Source of the DNA: RYN-230 sp963711705
Lineage (GTDB): Bacteria > Actinomycetota > Actinomycetes > Streptosporangiales > Streptosporangiaceae
Direction of reading: 5' to 3'
NCBI GenBank assembly: GCA_963711705.1
Contig: CAVQFM010000011.1
Coordinates: 1 to 64,000, forward strand
DNA: 64,000 nucleotides
Each line of letters begins with the position of its first letter. Positions within the stretch are counted from its first letter, which is position 1. Both the position numbers and the translations under genes were made by a program. This document shows positions 1 through 9,685 of this stretch, piece by piece. The notes below the pieces were generated by a model that was not told the origin of the DNA, did not search any database, and saw only the letters and a program-made list of their open reading frames with translations.

Positions 1-475
1 CTCGCGCGCCTGGTCGAGCCAGGCTGGCGCCGGGCCGTGCCCGGCCCAGGACACCGAGGCGATGCGCGCCCTCGGGTCCTCGCCGCGGAACGTCCCGGCG
101 ATCTGCGGCCCGGACCACCGCAGCAGATCGGTGACCAGCCGGGGGCTGCAGCCGGCGGCCGGCGCGGACCCATTCGGCCTGCAGCTCATCCAGCCAGCTT
201 GTGAACTCAGCCTCCGTGGCGCGGTCAGGGCCCGGCGTGCCGTAGTAGCCGTCGCGGTGCCGGGCCAGCAGCCCGAGGTCGTCGCCGAGCAGGTGGCAGC
301 ACAGCCCCAGGACGCTCCAGCCAGGGCACGGCGAGGATAGCTCCCAGTCCGGGCCCGCCAGGCCGCTGAGCAGCTCGCTCAGCCGATCCCGCTCGATGAC
401 GAACAGGCTGGCATAGTCCCAGGGTGGCTCGGCGGGCGGGCCGGTCCTGCTCGTCCTCTGAGCGTGACCGGCCAT
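1..475 (-). CDS. DinB-like / mycothiol-dependent maleylpyruvate isomerase family protein (partial)
   Basis: The first 158 codons run off the left edge of the window. The translation begins MAGHAQRTSR and contains the N-terminal signature of the MDMPI_N/DinB fold, CPGWSVLGLCCHLLGDDLG, with Trp53 and the metal-ligand-type His61. Family members are mycothiol S-transferases or isomerases; the substrate cannot be told from this part. The ATG (473-475) shares one base with the TGA of the upstream LD-carboxypeptidase gene (TGATG), so the two are probably translationally coupled. The C-terminal part is outside the window. Confidence 0.72.
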   Translation of the reverse strand, partial: MAGHAQRTSRTGPPAEPPWDYASLFVIERDRLSELLSGLAGPDWELSSPCPGWSVLGLCCHLLGDDLGLLARHRDGYYGTPGPDRATEAEFTSWLDELQAEWVRAGRRLQPPAGHRSAAVVRAADRRDVPRRGPEGAHRLGVLGRARPGASLARPGAR

Positions 476-1458
476 CAGTGGCTGGTGATGGTCAGCCGTG
501 GAGCAGCGCGCTCAGCCCGGACCTCGACCGTGCCGCCGATGGGGAACGTGACGATCGGGGTGGCATGCCCGAAGTCAACGTTGCCGACCACCGGCATGCC
601 GGACAGCTCTGGCTTGGACGCCACGATCTGGGCCAGCAGGTCGCGGGTCATCCCGGTGGCCTTCTGGAACCTGCCGATGACCAGGCCGGTCACCCCGGCG
701 AAGGCAGGCTGCTGCAGCAGCGATACCAGGTCCCGGTCGAAGTCCCACGGCTTCACCTGCGCGTCGTCTTCGGCGAAGATCACCGACCCGGACAGCGCCG
801 GCATGAACGGCGTGCCTTGCAGCAGGTTGAAGCTGCACAGGTTGCCGCCCACGATCCGGCCCGCCGCCTCGCCCTCCTGCAGGATCCACCAGCCCTCCCC
901 GGGTTCCAGGTGCCGGTTCTCCTGGTCCAGGAACCACGCATCATCGCTCCACTGCCGGGCCGGTGCCAGCTCGACCGGCGCGTCGTCCATCAGGCAGGCC
1001 CGGAATCCGGCCTCGGTGAACTCGAAGTGCCGCTTCATCCCGAAGCCGGAATAGTGCGGGCCGGAATAGCCGACCAGCCCGGCCCGGGCGTACAGGGCAT
1101 TCGACAGCACCGTGATGTCGGAGAACCCGCACAGTGCCTTCGGATGCGCAGCCACCAGCCCGTAGTCGATCCCGGTCAGCAGTTGGTTGGAGTTGAACCC
1201 ACCGATCACCGAAAGGATCCCATCCACCCCGGGATCAGCGAACGCCGCGTGCAGGTCCGCCAGCCGTGCCTGCACCGAAGACGAGGAAAAATCATCGCAA
1301 TCACTCACGTGCTCGCCGAAGGACACCTTCAGCCCCAGCGCCGCCAGCTTCCGGTCCGCCTCAGCACGCACCTCTGACCCGATGATCGCCAGCGACCGCG
1401 ACGGCGCGATCACCCGCACCACCGAGCCAGGCCGCAGTTTCAAGGGAACAGCTGGCAT
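475..1458 (-). CDS. S66-family LD-carboxypeptidase (LdcA/MccF-like)
   Basis: 327 aa. Family S66 serine peptidases cut the L,D bond of muropeptides during cell-wall recycling, or inactivate microcin C-like compounds (MccF). The start of the fold is seen (LKLRPGSVVRVIAPS), with the nucleophile in GFSD (Ser113), the Glu of IFAEDD (Glu230) and the His of FGHATPIVTFPIG (His298), i.e. the complete Ser-Glu-His triad. I chose the ATG at 1458 because a G-rich Shine-Dalgarno (GGATGGGGGG) directly precedes it; a GTG at 1512 in the same frame is the alternative. There is no signal peptide, so a cytoplasmic role is likely. It overlaps the DinB-like gene by one base. LdcA and MccF cannot be separated from sequence alone. 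Confidence 0.85.
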   Translation of the reverse strand: MPAVPLKLRPGSVVRVIAPSRSLAIIGSEVRAEADRKLAALGLKVSFGEHVSDCDDFSSSSVQARLADLHAAFADPGVDGILSVIGGFNSNQLLTGIDYGLVAAHPKALCGFSDITVLSNALYARAGLVGYSGPHYSGFGMKRHFEFTEAGFRACLMDDAPVELAPARQWSDDAWFLDQENRHLEPGEGWWILQEGEAAGRIVGGNLCSFNLLQGTPFMPALSGSVIFAEDDAQVKPWDFDRDLVSLLQQPAFAGVTGLVIGRFQKATGMTRDLLAQIVASKPELSGMPVVGNVDFGHATPIVTFPIGGTVEVRAERAAPRLTITSH

Positions 1459-1587
1459 CCCCCCATCCTGGACGTCCCAACGGCGGCCCGCGACCAAATT
1501 ACCGGGCAACACAGGACCGCCCGCTGCTCACCGGCCGCACATGCACACCCAAGCAGGGTGGCGCCGATGCGTGCGCCGTAGCGCCCG

Positions 1588-3156
1588 TCAGGATGGCGGG
1601 CCGGCGCGGCGGGTTCGTTCCCTGCTGGGTCCCTCGGCTCCTGCGCCGAGCAGCGAGCGGGTGAGCGCCTGGTGCTCGGAGTTCATCTCGGCGAGCACAT
1701 CGGCGAAGTGCGGGCCTCGCAGTACCGGTGGGCGCTCGCCGGCCCGCAGCGACGCCAGCACGGTCCGCCTGATCATCTCCTTGATGAAGGAAGCGGTGAC
1801 CCCTTCGGTATCTGCTGCCACCTGAGCGAGGTCGGCGTCCACGGTCAGGTCCCTGGCGTACAGGCGGAGCAGCCGCTCCCGGCAGCGTGCATCCGGGCGG
1901 GGGATCTCGACGGCCAGGTCCACCCGGCCCGGGCGGTCGGCCAGCGCGGATTCCAGGACGTCGGCCCGGTTGGTGGTCAGCACGAACGTGACATCGGCGT
2001 CGGCGCCAATCCCGTCCATCGCGTCGAGCAGCGAGAAGAGCAGCGGGTTCCCGCCCGGGGTGTAGTCCCGGTCGACGGCGACCAGATCGACGTCCTCGAG
2101 CACCACCATCGAGGGCTGCAACCGCCGGGCCAGGGCCGCGGCCTCGCCGATGAACCTGATGGACGGGCCGGTGAGCAAGATGACGGTGATGCCGACCAGA
2201 CGGCCGGTCAGGTACCGGACGGTATGGGTCTTGCCTGTCCCCGGCGGGCCGTGCAGCAGCAGACCGCGCTTGAGGTGCTGGCCGGCGCCGAGCAGTTCGG
2301 CGGACCAGTCGGCGATGCCGATGATGTGCCGCTCGACGTGGTCGAGCATCCCGGCGGGCAAGACGACATCCCCCGCGGTGACCGCAGGCCGGGGCAGAAA
2401 CGTGACCAGCTCGTTCCCGTGATGCTCGCTTTCCGCGAAGCTGAGCACCTGGCCGCGGAACACATCATGCGCCCGCATCAGCCGCTCGATCTCGTCGCGC
2501 GTCGCAGTGGCCACCTCCCGGTCGGCCGCGAGCACCTCCAGCGTGCACAACGGCGGGCCGAACCGGCTTTCGTCGCGGATGCCGACCACGACCGGGGCGC
2601 CGTCTGGCGCCGCCCCCGCGACCAGGCCGAGCGTCACTACCTCAGTGTTCTCCTCAGGGCCGACGGCGGCGGTACCGTAGCTGGCAGCGCCCACCACCGC
2701 ATCGCCGCTGGCCGCGCTGCTGCTGGCCATGGCCCGTTCCCGGCCATACGGCCCCGCCCGGACAAAGCTGACGTGCGAGGGCATGCTGAGCAGCGTCAGC
2801 ATGTCCTCGTGCGGGCGGTGACCGCCCCCGGGCGGGCCGAACCATTGCGCGCCTGCAGCGTGCGCGGCCAGGTACGCGTCAACCCCACGCTGGACGTTCA
2901 CGTGCTCCCAGCTCGGGAACCTCTCCGAAACCAGCACCACCTCGGTCAGCTGGCAGCCCAGATGCCCGGTGACCCGCAGCGCCAGCGCGGAAGGACCCGC
3001 CTCCTCGCCCAGCGTCTCAGCCGCCAGCTTCAACAGCTGGCGCAGGCCACGCGCCAGCCCTCTCAGGTCATCACTGTCAGGAGCCGGCCGCCCGGGTGGG
3101 GATGGGGTACTCACAGGGTCAACAATGCTTGACGGGCGGCCGCAGTGCCAAGGCAA
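1588..3156 (-). CDS. AAA+ ATPase with unknown N-terminal domain
   Basis: About 522 aa from a TTG at 3156 (AGGAG nine bases upstream), or 507 aa from a GTG at 3111. Residues 1-260 form a divergent N-terminal region without a motif I recognise. The C-terminal half is a classic AAA module: Walker A GPPGTGKT (303-310), Walker B VVLEDVD (351-357), sensor-1 TTN (394-396) and the arginine-finger region DRPGR (407-411). The core resembles the FtsH/CDC48/Bcs1 group, but no protease or membrane segment is visible, so it is more likely a stand-alone remodelling ATPase. It is isolated between the carboxypeptidase and the broken beta-lactamase. Substrate unknown. Confidence 0.8.
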   Translation of the reverse strand: MPWHCGRPSSIVDPVSTPSPPGRPAPDSDDLRGLARGLRQLLKLAAETLGEEAGPSALALRVTGHLGCQLTEVVLVSERFPSWEHVNVQRGVDAYLAAHAAGAQWFGPPGGGHRPHEDMLTLLSMPSHVSFVRAGPYGRERAMASSSAASGDAVVGAASYGTAAVGPEENTEVVTLGLVAGAAPDGAPVVVGIRDESRFGPPLCTLEVLAADREVATATRDEIERLMRAHDVFRGQVLSFAESEHHGNELVTFLPRPAVTAGDVVLPAGMLDHVERHIIGIADWSAELLGAGQHLKRGLLLHGPPGTGKTHTVRYLTGRLVGITVILLTGPSIRFIGEAAALARRLQPSMVVLEDVDLVAVDRDYTPGGNPLLFSLLDAMDGIGADADVTFVLTTNRADVLESALADRPGRVDLAVEIPRPDARCRERLLRLYARDLTVDADLAQVAADTEGVTASFIKEMIRRTVLASLRAGERPPVLRGPHFADVLAEMNSEHQALTRSLLGAGAEGPSRERTRRAGPPS

Positions 3157-3194
3157 CGCCGCCGGCTCCTGCGAGCCGGATTACCGTCCCGCGG

Positions 3195-4375
3195 TCACAG
3201 GCACGCATACACGGCATCGACCAGGGCCCGGGTACGCGGGTTCTGCCAGCGCGGGCCCATCTGGTTCATCACGTAACCGAAGGCAACCCCGCTGTCGGGG
3301 TCGCAGAATCCCAGCGACCCACCGGCGCCGAAGTGGCCGAATGCCGCATTGCCTGGGCCCAGCGGCCGTTCGGGCTGAGTAAGCTGAAAACCCAGGCCGA
3401 ATCGGGACGGCCTGCCCAGCACCAGGTCCTGCCCATACACCTGCTCGGTCACGGCAGCGGCCAGGGCGGCGGCGGTGACGATGACGGTCCCATCCAGGGC
3501 CCCACCGGCGGCCAGCGACGCATAGACGCGGGCGACGCCGCGGGCGGTGCCGTGGGCGTTGGCGGACGGGACTTCCGCAGCCCGCCAGGCAGCAGAGTTG
3601 ATCGCCCCGGCGCCGGACAGCCCAGCTGGATTGAAGTAGGCGTTGTACCCCATCAACTCGGCCGGCTCCAGCCCGGCCGGTTCTGTTTCCTCCGGCACCG
3701 GCCCCGTCCACGCGACCTGGGCGACCCGGGGGTGCTGGGATGCGGGCAGCCCGATGTGCACGTCGGCGCCGATCGGCCCGGCGATCTGTTCACGCAGCAG
3801 TGAGCCGACCGTGGAACCGGTACGGCGGCGGATTACCTCGCCGGCCAGGAAGCCGAAAGTATTGACGTGGTACCCGTGCCCGCTGCCTGGCTCCCACCAG
3901 GGCTCCTGGGCAGCCAGCGCAGCTGTCATCACCGGCCAGTCGAGCATGCTGCCGGGCGGGAGCCTCCGGCGTACCGCAGGAAGCCCGGCCTGGTGAGACA
4001 GTAGCTGCCGCACGGTGATCCCGTCCTTGCCCGCAGCGCCGAACTCAGGCCAATAGCAGGCAACCGCCGCATCCACGTTGAGCCTGCCCTGCCCGGCCAG
4101 CCGCGCCGCACAGATCGCGACAAGGCCCTTGCCGACGGAGAACATGTTCACCAGCGTGTCTGGCCGCCACCGGCGCGTGCACTCAAGATCAGCCCACCCG
4201 CCCCACAAGTCGGCCACCACGCGGCCGCCCACCATGACGCACACCGCCCCGCCGAGCTCACCCGGTGGCGGAAATTCTCCCCGAACGCTTCTCGCACCAG
4301 CGCGAACCGCGGATCGCAGCCACCCTCCACATCAGCAGCCGGCGCAGCTGCACTGCCGTTCTGGGGCCCGGGCAT
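3195..4375 (-). pseudogene. Class C beta-lactamase-like serine hydrolase, frameshifted near the N-terminus
   Basis: The main frame (3195-4244) carries the serine hydrolase hallmarks: SVGK (Ser-x-x-Lys nucleophile), GYHVNTFGF (tyrosine motif) and HFGAGGSLGF (the KTG-equivalent box). Family members normally begin with a stretch ending ...GELGGAVCVMV. Here that beginning (CDPRFALVREAFGENF) lies in another frame, starting at an ATG at 4373-4375. The two join if one G is added at about 4265 in CACCGGGTGAG. So the gene is a single-base frameshift away from intact, and any product from an internal start would lack about 35 residues but keep all catalytic motifs. EstB-like esterase is an equally good functional name. 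Confidence 0.75.
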
Positions 4376-4632
4376 AGCTGCATTCTCGCTCAATCGCAGA
4401 TTCGCCACTTCGGCGCGCGGGACACCCTCCCAAACTTGCCCGGGAACAACCAGTGACCGCAGACTGGAATCTCCACCTGTACGCCGGCCCGGCCTGTCCA
4501 AGCCGGGCTCGCCACGCCGTCCGGGCACTCCTGGCCAGCCATGCCACCGCGCTAACATGCGCGAGCCCGGCCGGCCGGACCGGCGGACCGGCAACAGCGC
4601 AGCAGGAGACCGGACGGCGCAGAGGAGCGGCA

Positions 4633-5451
4633 ATGACGAGGCCTAGCGCAGACTCTCCCCCGTGGGCACTGGTGGACGAGGGCTGGGGCCGTAAGGTCGT
4701 GGATTTCGCGACCCTCAGCGAGCCGGCCAACTGCCGCGAGTACGTCGCTATGCACCATCGGCTTGGCGTCGATGCCGGGGACCGGCTGCTCGACGTGGCT
4801 TGCGGGTCCGGGCTCGCCGTCGAGCTGGCTCGCCTGCGCGGCGCTTCCTGCTCCGGTATCGACGCCTCGGCCAGGCTGGTGGCGGTGGCCCGGGACCGGA
4901 ACCCTGACTGCGACATCAGGGTCGGCGATATGCACGCCCTGCCGTGGGACCCGGCGTCGTTCGACGTTGTCACCAGCTTCCGGGGGATCTGGGGCACCAC
5001 CCCCGACGCGGTTGCCGAGATATACCGGGTCCTTCGCCCCGGCGGACGCGCCGGGATAACGGTCTGGGGTCACCTGAAGGTGTCCCCTGGAGCCTGGGCG
5101 CTGGCGCCGTTCCTCCTTGCTGCGGCGGAGAAGGTCGGCAACCAGGCTGTGATGGTGTCGCTCGGCCGGCCTGGCGCGGGCGAGCAACTCCTCGCGTCGC
5201 ACGGATTCGTCGATGTCGAGCGCCTGGACGTTCCGTTCGCCTGGGAGTTCGCGGACCCAGAACTGTACGCGCGTGCGCTGGCGTCTACTGGGCCAGCTTA
5301 TGAGGCCATCCAGAACGTCGGCGAGGCTGAGTTCCATCGCGTGGCCGTCGAGCAGGCTCAGGAGCAGCTGCGGGACGGCTTGCCGCTGCGGGCCGGCATC
5401 AACGTCGTGGGCTACCTGGCCCGCAAACCCGAAGGAGCGCAGCGCCCATGA
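4633..5451 (+). CDS. Class I SAM-dependent methyltransferase
   Basis: 272 aa from an ATG with a good ribosome site (GAGGAG, five bases away). Motif I LLDVACGSGLAVELA (52-66) binds SAM; acidic GIDAS ends strand 2, and VLRPGGRAGITVWG is the motif III region typical of the UbiE/Methyltransf_11 group. The substrate cannot be inferred. Its last codons overlap the start of the next gene (ATGA), and the pair with the AhpD-like protein is probably one transcript. It faces away from the broken beta-lactamase gene, sharing a divergent intergenic region. Confidence 0.85.
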   Translation: MTRPSADSPPWALVDEGWGRKVVDFATLSEPANCREYVAMHHRLGVDAGDRLLDVACGSGLAVELARLRGASCSGIDASARLVAVARDRNPDCDIRVGDMHALPWDPASFDVVTSFRGIWGTTPDAVAEIYRVLRPGGRAGITVWGHLKVSPGAWALAPFLLAAAEKVGNQAVMVSLGRPGAGEQLLASHGFVDVERLDVPFAWEFADPELYARALASTGPAYEAIQNVGEAEFHRVAVEQAQEQLRDGLPLRAGINVVGYLARKPEGAQRP

Positions 5452-6044
5452 CCGGCAGCTTTCTCGAAGAACCCGCGGTGTCCGCCCAAGTGCGGGCGCT
5501 CTACGACGAAGACCTCGCAGACGGCGGCTACGTGTGGAACGTGTCCCGGCTATGGGCCCACCAGCCAGACACCCTAAACCAGCTGTTCGGGTTGATGTCT
5601 GAGGCATTCAAGCCGAGCGGTTTGACCTTCCGCCAGCGCGGGATCCTGGTGACCGCCGCCGCCTCGGCCCTCGGTGACTCTTACTGCTCGCTGGCGTGGG
5701 GCGGGAAGCTGGGCAAAGCGTGTGACGCCGCTATCGCCGCAGGGGTCCTGAATGGCAGCGATGCCGGGCTGACGGACCAGGAGAGGGCCATGGCCGCGTG
5801 GGCCCGGAAGGTAGCCAGGGACCCGAACGCGACGACGCCGTCCGACATCCAGGCGCTCCGCGATTCTGGGCTCGATGACGGGCAGATCTTCGCCATCACC
5901 GCCTTTGTGGCCCTTCGCCTGGCGTTTTCTACGGTCAACGACTCGCTCGGCGCTCAGCCCGACGGGCAACTCGCCCAGTCTCTGCCCCCGGAGGTGCGCG
6001 AGGCCGTCACCTACGGCCGGCCTGTCGCTCAAGGCCCAGGCTGA
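5448..6044 (+). CDS. Carboxymuconolactone decarboxylase / AhpD-like protein
   Basis: 198 aa, translationally coupled to the methyltransferase by ATGA overlap. The all-alpha CMD/AhpD fold is suggested by the helical segment LTFRQRGILVTAAASALGDSY-C-SLAWGGKLG. In true AhpD-type disulfide reductases this site is Glu-x-x-Cys-x-x-Cys-x-x-x-His; here only one Cys (SYCSLAWG) remains and the second Cys and His are missing, so peroxidase-reductase activity is doubtful. The 3' end overlaps the convergent helicase gene by 16 bases. Confidence 0.7.
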   Translation: MTGSFLEEPAVSAQVRALYDEDLADGGYVWNVSRLWAHQPDTLNQLFGLMSEAFKPSGLTFRQRGILVTAAASALGDSYCSLAWGGKLGKACDAAIAAGVLNGSDAGLTDQERAMAAWARKVARDPNATTPSDIQALRDSGLDDGQIFAITAFVALRLAFSTVNDSLGAQPDGQLAQSLPPEVREAVTYGRPVAQGPG

Positions 6045-7561
6045 GAACACTCTCCCGGCTGCGCACGGATCTCGGCCTCACGATGCCATCCGGCGGCGGC
6101 CAGCGATTTTTCCCTCCCTGGCCGGGCTCTGCCGGGACGAGCCTGGGCAGTAGCCGAGCGGGCCGCCGTGGGCCGCGAAGTGACCCTGGCCGGACGCGCG
6201 GCCGGCGGCGCGGGAGGGACGCGTGTGCCCGACGTGGCGATCTGCCGGACCACGTGATGGCCGGTCGCTACCTCGTCGCTGGCCGCGGTGACGCCGGCGG
6301 CGTCGTGTAGCCGCTGAAGGTCGCGGACCTGGCTGCGCTCCACCAGCGCGATGACCATGCCGGTAGCCCCAGCCCGGGCGGTACGGCCCGAGCGGTGCAG
6401 GTAGTCCTTATGGTCATTCGGCGGGTCGAACTGCACGACCAGGTCAACGTCGTCCACATGGATGCCACGGGCCGCGACGTCGGTGGCGACCAGGACACGG
6501 GGATGCCCGGCGGCGAACGCGTCCAGGGCCCGCTGCCGCTGGTTCTGGTTGCGGTCGCCGTGGATGGCCGCGGCGGCGACTCCGGCCCGGGACAGCTGTT
6601 TCGCGAGCCGGTCCGCGCCGTGCTTGGTACGGACGAAGAACAGGGTGCGCCCCGGCCGGCCGGCGATCTCGGCCGCGACCGGCACTTTGTCCTGAGCGGA
6701 CAGGACCAGCACCCGGTGCTCGGCGGGCCCGGAATCGGTCGAGGAGGTGACCGCATGCAGCGCGGGATCATGGATATAGGCGGTCACCAGCTGGCCGACG
6801 CCGCGGTCCAGAGTTGCGGAGAAGAACATCCGCTGGCCGGCCTGGGTCGTCTGGTCAAGGATGCGGGTGACTGCGGGCATGAAGCCCAGGTCGGCCATGT
6901 GGTCCGCCTCGTCGAGCACGGTGACCTGGACGCCGGACAGCGTGCAGGCCCGTCGCTCGAGCAGGTCGATGAGCCGGCCTGGCGTCGCCACCACGATGTC
7001 GGCGTGGCGGACGCGGGCGATCTGCCTGCTGATTGGCACGCCGCCGTAGACCGTGGTGATGCTCACGCCCACGCTGCGGCCCAGCGGCGCGAGCGCGTCC
7101 GCGACCTGCTGGGCGAGCTCGCGCGTCGGGACCAGGACTAGGCCGCGGGGCGCCTTCTCACGCCGCTCGCTCGTGGTGGCAGCGAGCCTGGTCAGCAGCG
7201 GGAGGCCGAAGGCCAGCGTCTTGCCCGACCCGGTCTGGGCTCGGCCGAGCACGTCGCGGCCGGCCAGCGCGTCGGGAAGCGCCCGGGCCTGGATGGCGAA
7301 CGGCTCGTGGATGTCACGCGCCGCGAGCGCGCGGACCAGCCGGGCGTCCAGGCCAAGCTCAGCGAACGTGGCCGCCGTGGGCGGCGACGCCGCAGCGGCG
7401 GCGTCCAGGGCCCGGTCAAGCTCGGAATATGGTTCTGCCCGCCGCGGCCGCGGTACCTGCGGGCGCCTGGCCGCCGCCGGGCCACGGTGCCTGGTGGTAC
7501 GGTCACCGCCCCGGCCGTAGCGATCAGAAGACGCGCGCGGGCGCCTGGAACTGCGGGGCAT
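6029..7561 (-). CDS. DEAD-box ATP-dependent RNA helicase (RhlE/CsdA type)
   Basis: 510 aa from an ATG with GGAG six bases upstream (in-frame ATGs at 7573 and 7606 lack one). After a basic low-complexity N-terminus (about 60 aa, Arg-rich) all helicase motifs appear in order: Q motif region FAELGLD...EPFAIQ, motif I AQTGSGKT (108-115), Ia PTRELAQQ, Ib TPGRL, II DEAD (217-220), III SAT (248-250), V ATDVAARGIHV and VI HRSGRTARAG. The Arg-rich C-terminal tail suits RNA binding. Such enzymes remodel RNA in ribosome assembly and cold adaptation. The gene is intact and monocistronic. Confidence 0.92.
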   Translation of the reverse strand: MPRSSRRPRASSDRYGRGGDRTTRHRGPAAARRPQVPRPRRAEPYSELDRALDAAAAASPPTAATFAELGLDARLVRALAARDIHEPFAIQARALPDALAGRDVLGRAQTGSGKTLAFGLPLLTRLAATTSERREKAPRGLVLVPTRELAQQVADALAPLGRSVGVSITTVYGGVPISRQIARVRHADIVVATPGRLIDLLERRACTLSGVQVTVLDEADHMADLGFMPAVTRILDQTTQAGQRMFFSATLDRGVGQLVTAYIHDPALHAVTSSTDSGPAEHRVLVLSAQDKVPVAAEIAGRPGRTLFFVRTKHGADRLAKQLSRAGVAAAAIHGDRNQNQRQRALDAFAAGHPRVLVATDVAARGIHVDDVDLVVQFDPPNDHKDYLHRSGRTARAGATGMVIALVERSQVRDLQRLHDAAGVTAASDEVATGHHVVRQIATSGTRVPPAPPAARPARVTSRPTAARSATAQARPGRARPGREKSLAAAGWHREAEIRAQPGECSQPGP

Positions 7562-7732
7562 GCGGAACTCCATCGGTAGTTCGGGGATCGCATGCTCGGC
7601 AGACATCTACGACGACCGGCTCATTGCGCCGGACTGCTCACACTGCGACCGGCGGGCTGCTCGCCCGCGGAGCGGCGGCGAAGATCGCCGCCTGTGGTGC
7701 AAGGCTATCGGCAGGCGCTCTATTCCCCGTGC

Positions 7733-8065
7733 TCATAGCGTCCGGCGGACGCCGGGCGGCCGTTCGATGGCGCTCAGCTCAACAGCCAGGGTGCCATGGG
7801 TGGTATCCCGGGCCGCGCCCAGCCGCCCGATCGGCAGCACCTCGCGACCGCGGGAGTCCTCCAACAGCAGCGCAAACGCTGTGTACATCGCCACTGCGGC
7901 GAGGAGGAAGCCCAGCACGGCACCGGCCTGGGCGAGCACTTGGTTGCCGGTGAGCTCGGCGAGGCCAGCGATCAGGAACCGCGGCGCGGCGAGGGCGAAT
8001 ACCCCGGCGATGGCCTGCAAAAGGACGCGGGGAACACGATCAGCGCGACCGCCCGCCGTTCAGCG
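7733..8065 (-). pseudogene. GPR1/FUN34/YaaH acetate/succinate transporter remnant (C-terminal part)
   Basis: The frame 7733-8020 reads LLQAIAGVFALAAPR..., then GNQVLAQAGAVLGFLLAAVAMYTAF... and EVLPIG, which matches the last two membrane helices and the characteristic LPIG end of YaaH-type acetate/succinate permeases. Just upstream, VALIVFP lies in a different frame, so there is a frameshift near 8025. The first four helices are absent and the sequence stops being recognisable by about 8065. It is a decayed fragment, not a functional transporter. Confidence 0.6.
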
Positions 8066-8388
8066 GATCGCCGCCAGCTTGCGGCTCAGGCCTTCCTGGC
8101 TCAGGCCTTCCTGGGGAATCCGTCATGAGGCGATCCTTCCTGTTCTGCAGCCGCCGCCTGCTTTCCGCGGCCCTGCGCACCAGGATCGGGCTGGGGCTCC
8201 TGCGCGCAAGGGTCAGCACGGAATCGGCGCCATGCGTGGTGGATTGACCGATTTGAGCCGACTCTGCCAGGGCATGGGGTCGATGAGTCAGGACATGAAG
8301 GAAGGAACGCGTAATAGGCTCGAACGAAAACCCGGCACCGCATCACGAGACCCCCACCTTCGGGAGTCCGGATCTGCCCCCGGAAGGC
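8066..8388. other. Intergenic stretch with a 15-bp tandem duplication
   Basis: I see no gene here. A perfect tandem repeat of the 15-mer CTCAGGCCTTCCTGG occupies 8085-8099 and 8100-8114, next to the decayed YaaH fragment. The rest should hold the promoter of the bicupin gene, but no convincing -35/-10 pair was identified. Confidence 0.5.
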
Positions 8389-9528
8389 ATGGAGACCACC
8401 ACCGGGGATCCGGCCAGCACGAAGATGACGGGACCGCAGAACCCGGTGCTGGAGAGCCAGTTCCCCAACGTGATCAACGCGCCGGCGACCGACATCAGCA
8501 CTCAGCCGTTCTTCTGGTCCTCGTTCAACATCTCGCCCCGGCGCCAGCAGCGCGGGGGCTGGGCGCGCGAGGTCACGCAGCCCGATTTCGCGATTTCCGA
8601 CGAGATCGCCGGGGTGAACATGTACCTCGAGCCGGGTGGCATTCGTGAGCTGCACTGGCACCAGACCGCCGAGTGGGCGATCATGACCGAGGGCAAGTGC
8701 CGGGTCACGACCCTCAGCCGTGAAGGACTGCCGAGCGTCGAGGATGTCTTCAAGGAAGATCTGTGGTTCTTCCCGGCCGGGCTGCCGCACTCCCTGCAGG
8801 GACTCGGCCCGGACGGCGCGGAGTTCGTGCTCGCGTTCGACGACGGTGCCCAGTCCGAGAGCAACACGCTGCTGCTGACGGACTGGTTCGCGCACACCCC
8901 GCCGGACGTGCTGGCGAAGAACTTCCGGGTGGCCCAGGAGGTATTCGACGACATTCCCCTGCACAACCTCTGGATCTTCCCCGGTGACGAACCGGGCGAT
9001 CTCGAGGCCGACCAGGTCGCGGCCGGCGTTGAATGGGGCGGGACGGAGCCGGTGATCTTCCGCATGTCGGAGCTGACGCCGGTGCATGAGAACAGCGGCG
9101 GCAGCATCCGTATCGCGGACAGCAAGAACTTCACCGCGTCCAAGACGATCGCGGCCGCCCTGGTCAAGGTTGAGCCGGGCAGCATGCGGGAGCTGCACTG
9201 GCACCCGAACGCCGACGAGTGGCAGTACTACATGCAAGGTTCCGCACGGATGACGGTGTTCAACACCGGCCCGCACGCCAACACCACCGACTTCCGCGCC
9301 GGTGATGTCGGCCTGGTCCGGCGCAACTGCGGCCATTACGTCGAGAACACCGGCGACGACACCCTGATCTTCATCGAAACGTTCCGCAGCGACCACTACG
9401 AGGAGGTCTCGCTGGCCAACTGGCTCAGCCACCTGCCGCCCAAGCTCGTTTCCGCGCACCTGAACATCCCCGAGGAGACCCTCGCGAAGTTCCCGCGCGG
9501 CGCGCAGGGAATCGTGCCGCTGCCATAG
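8389..9528 (+). CDS. oxdC: Bicupin oxalate decarboxylase (OxdC-like)
   Basis: 379 aa with two cupin domains. Domain 1 has the Mn ligands ELHWHQTAEW (His89, His91, Glu95) and His134 in LPHSLQG; domain 2 has ELHWHPNADEW (His270, His272, Glu277) and His316 in CGHYVEN. The lid loop reads SESNT (156-160), close to the SENST lid that in Bacillus OxdC carries the catalytic Glu favouring decarboxylation over oxidation. The predicted reaction is oxalate to formate plus CO2. No signal peptide is seen. GGAAGG lies just before the ATG. The gene is intact and stands alone; no frc/oxc genes are nearby. Confidence 0.88.
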   Translation: METTTGDPASTKMTGPQNPVLESQFPNVINAPATDISTQPFFWSSFNISPRRQQRGGWAREVTQPDFAISDEIAGVNMYLEPGGIRELHWHQTAEWAIMTEGKCRVTTLSREGLPSVEDVFKEDLWFFPAGLPHSLQGLGPDGAEFVLAFDDGAQSESNTLLLTDWFAHTPPDVLAKNFRVAQEVFDDIPLHNLWIFPGDEPGDLEADQVAAGVEWGGTEPVIFRMSELTPVHENSGGSIRIADSKNFTASKTIAAALVKVEPGSMRELHWHPNADEWQYYMQGSARMTVFNTGPHANTTDFRAGDVGLVRRNCGHYVENTGDDTLIFIETFRSDHYEEVSLANWLSHLPPKLVSAHLNIPEETLAKFPRGAQGIVPLP

Positions 9529-9685
9529 CCGAGTGCGGGCGCCGATTCCGGAAGCTCCCCCCTGCCGATGTTCCCCCGTTGACCCGCCGGAGCCCTGCCG
9601 AACCCCGGCCAGCCAGACAAGGAGGACTGAACGTCACCCGACTCGCGCCCAGAACCGGGCATTCGGCGGGCACCCACTCTGAATG

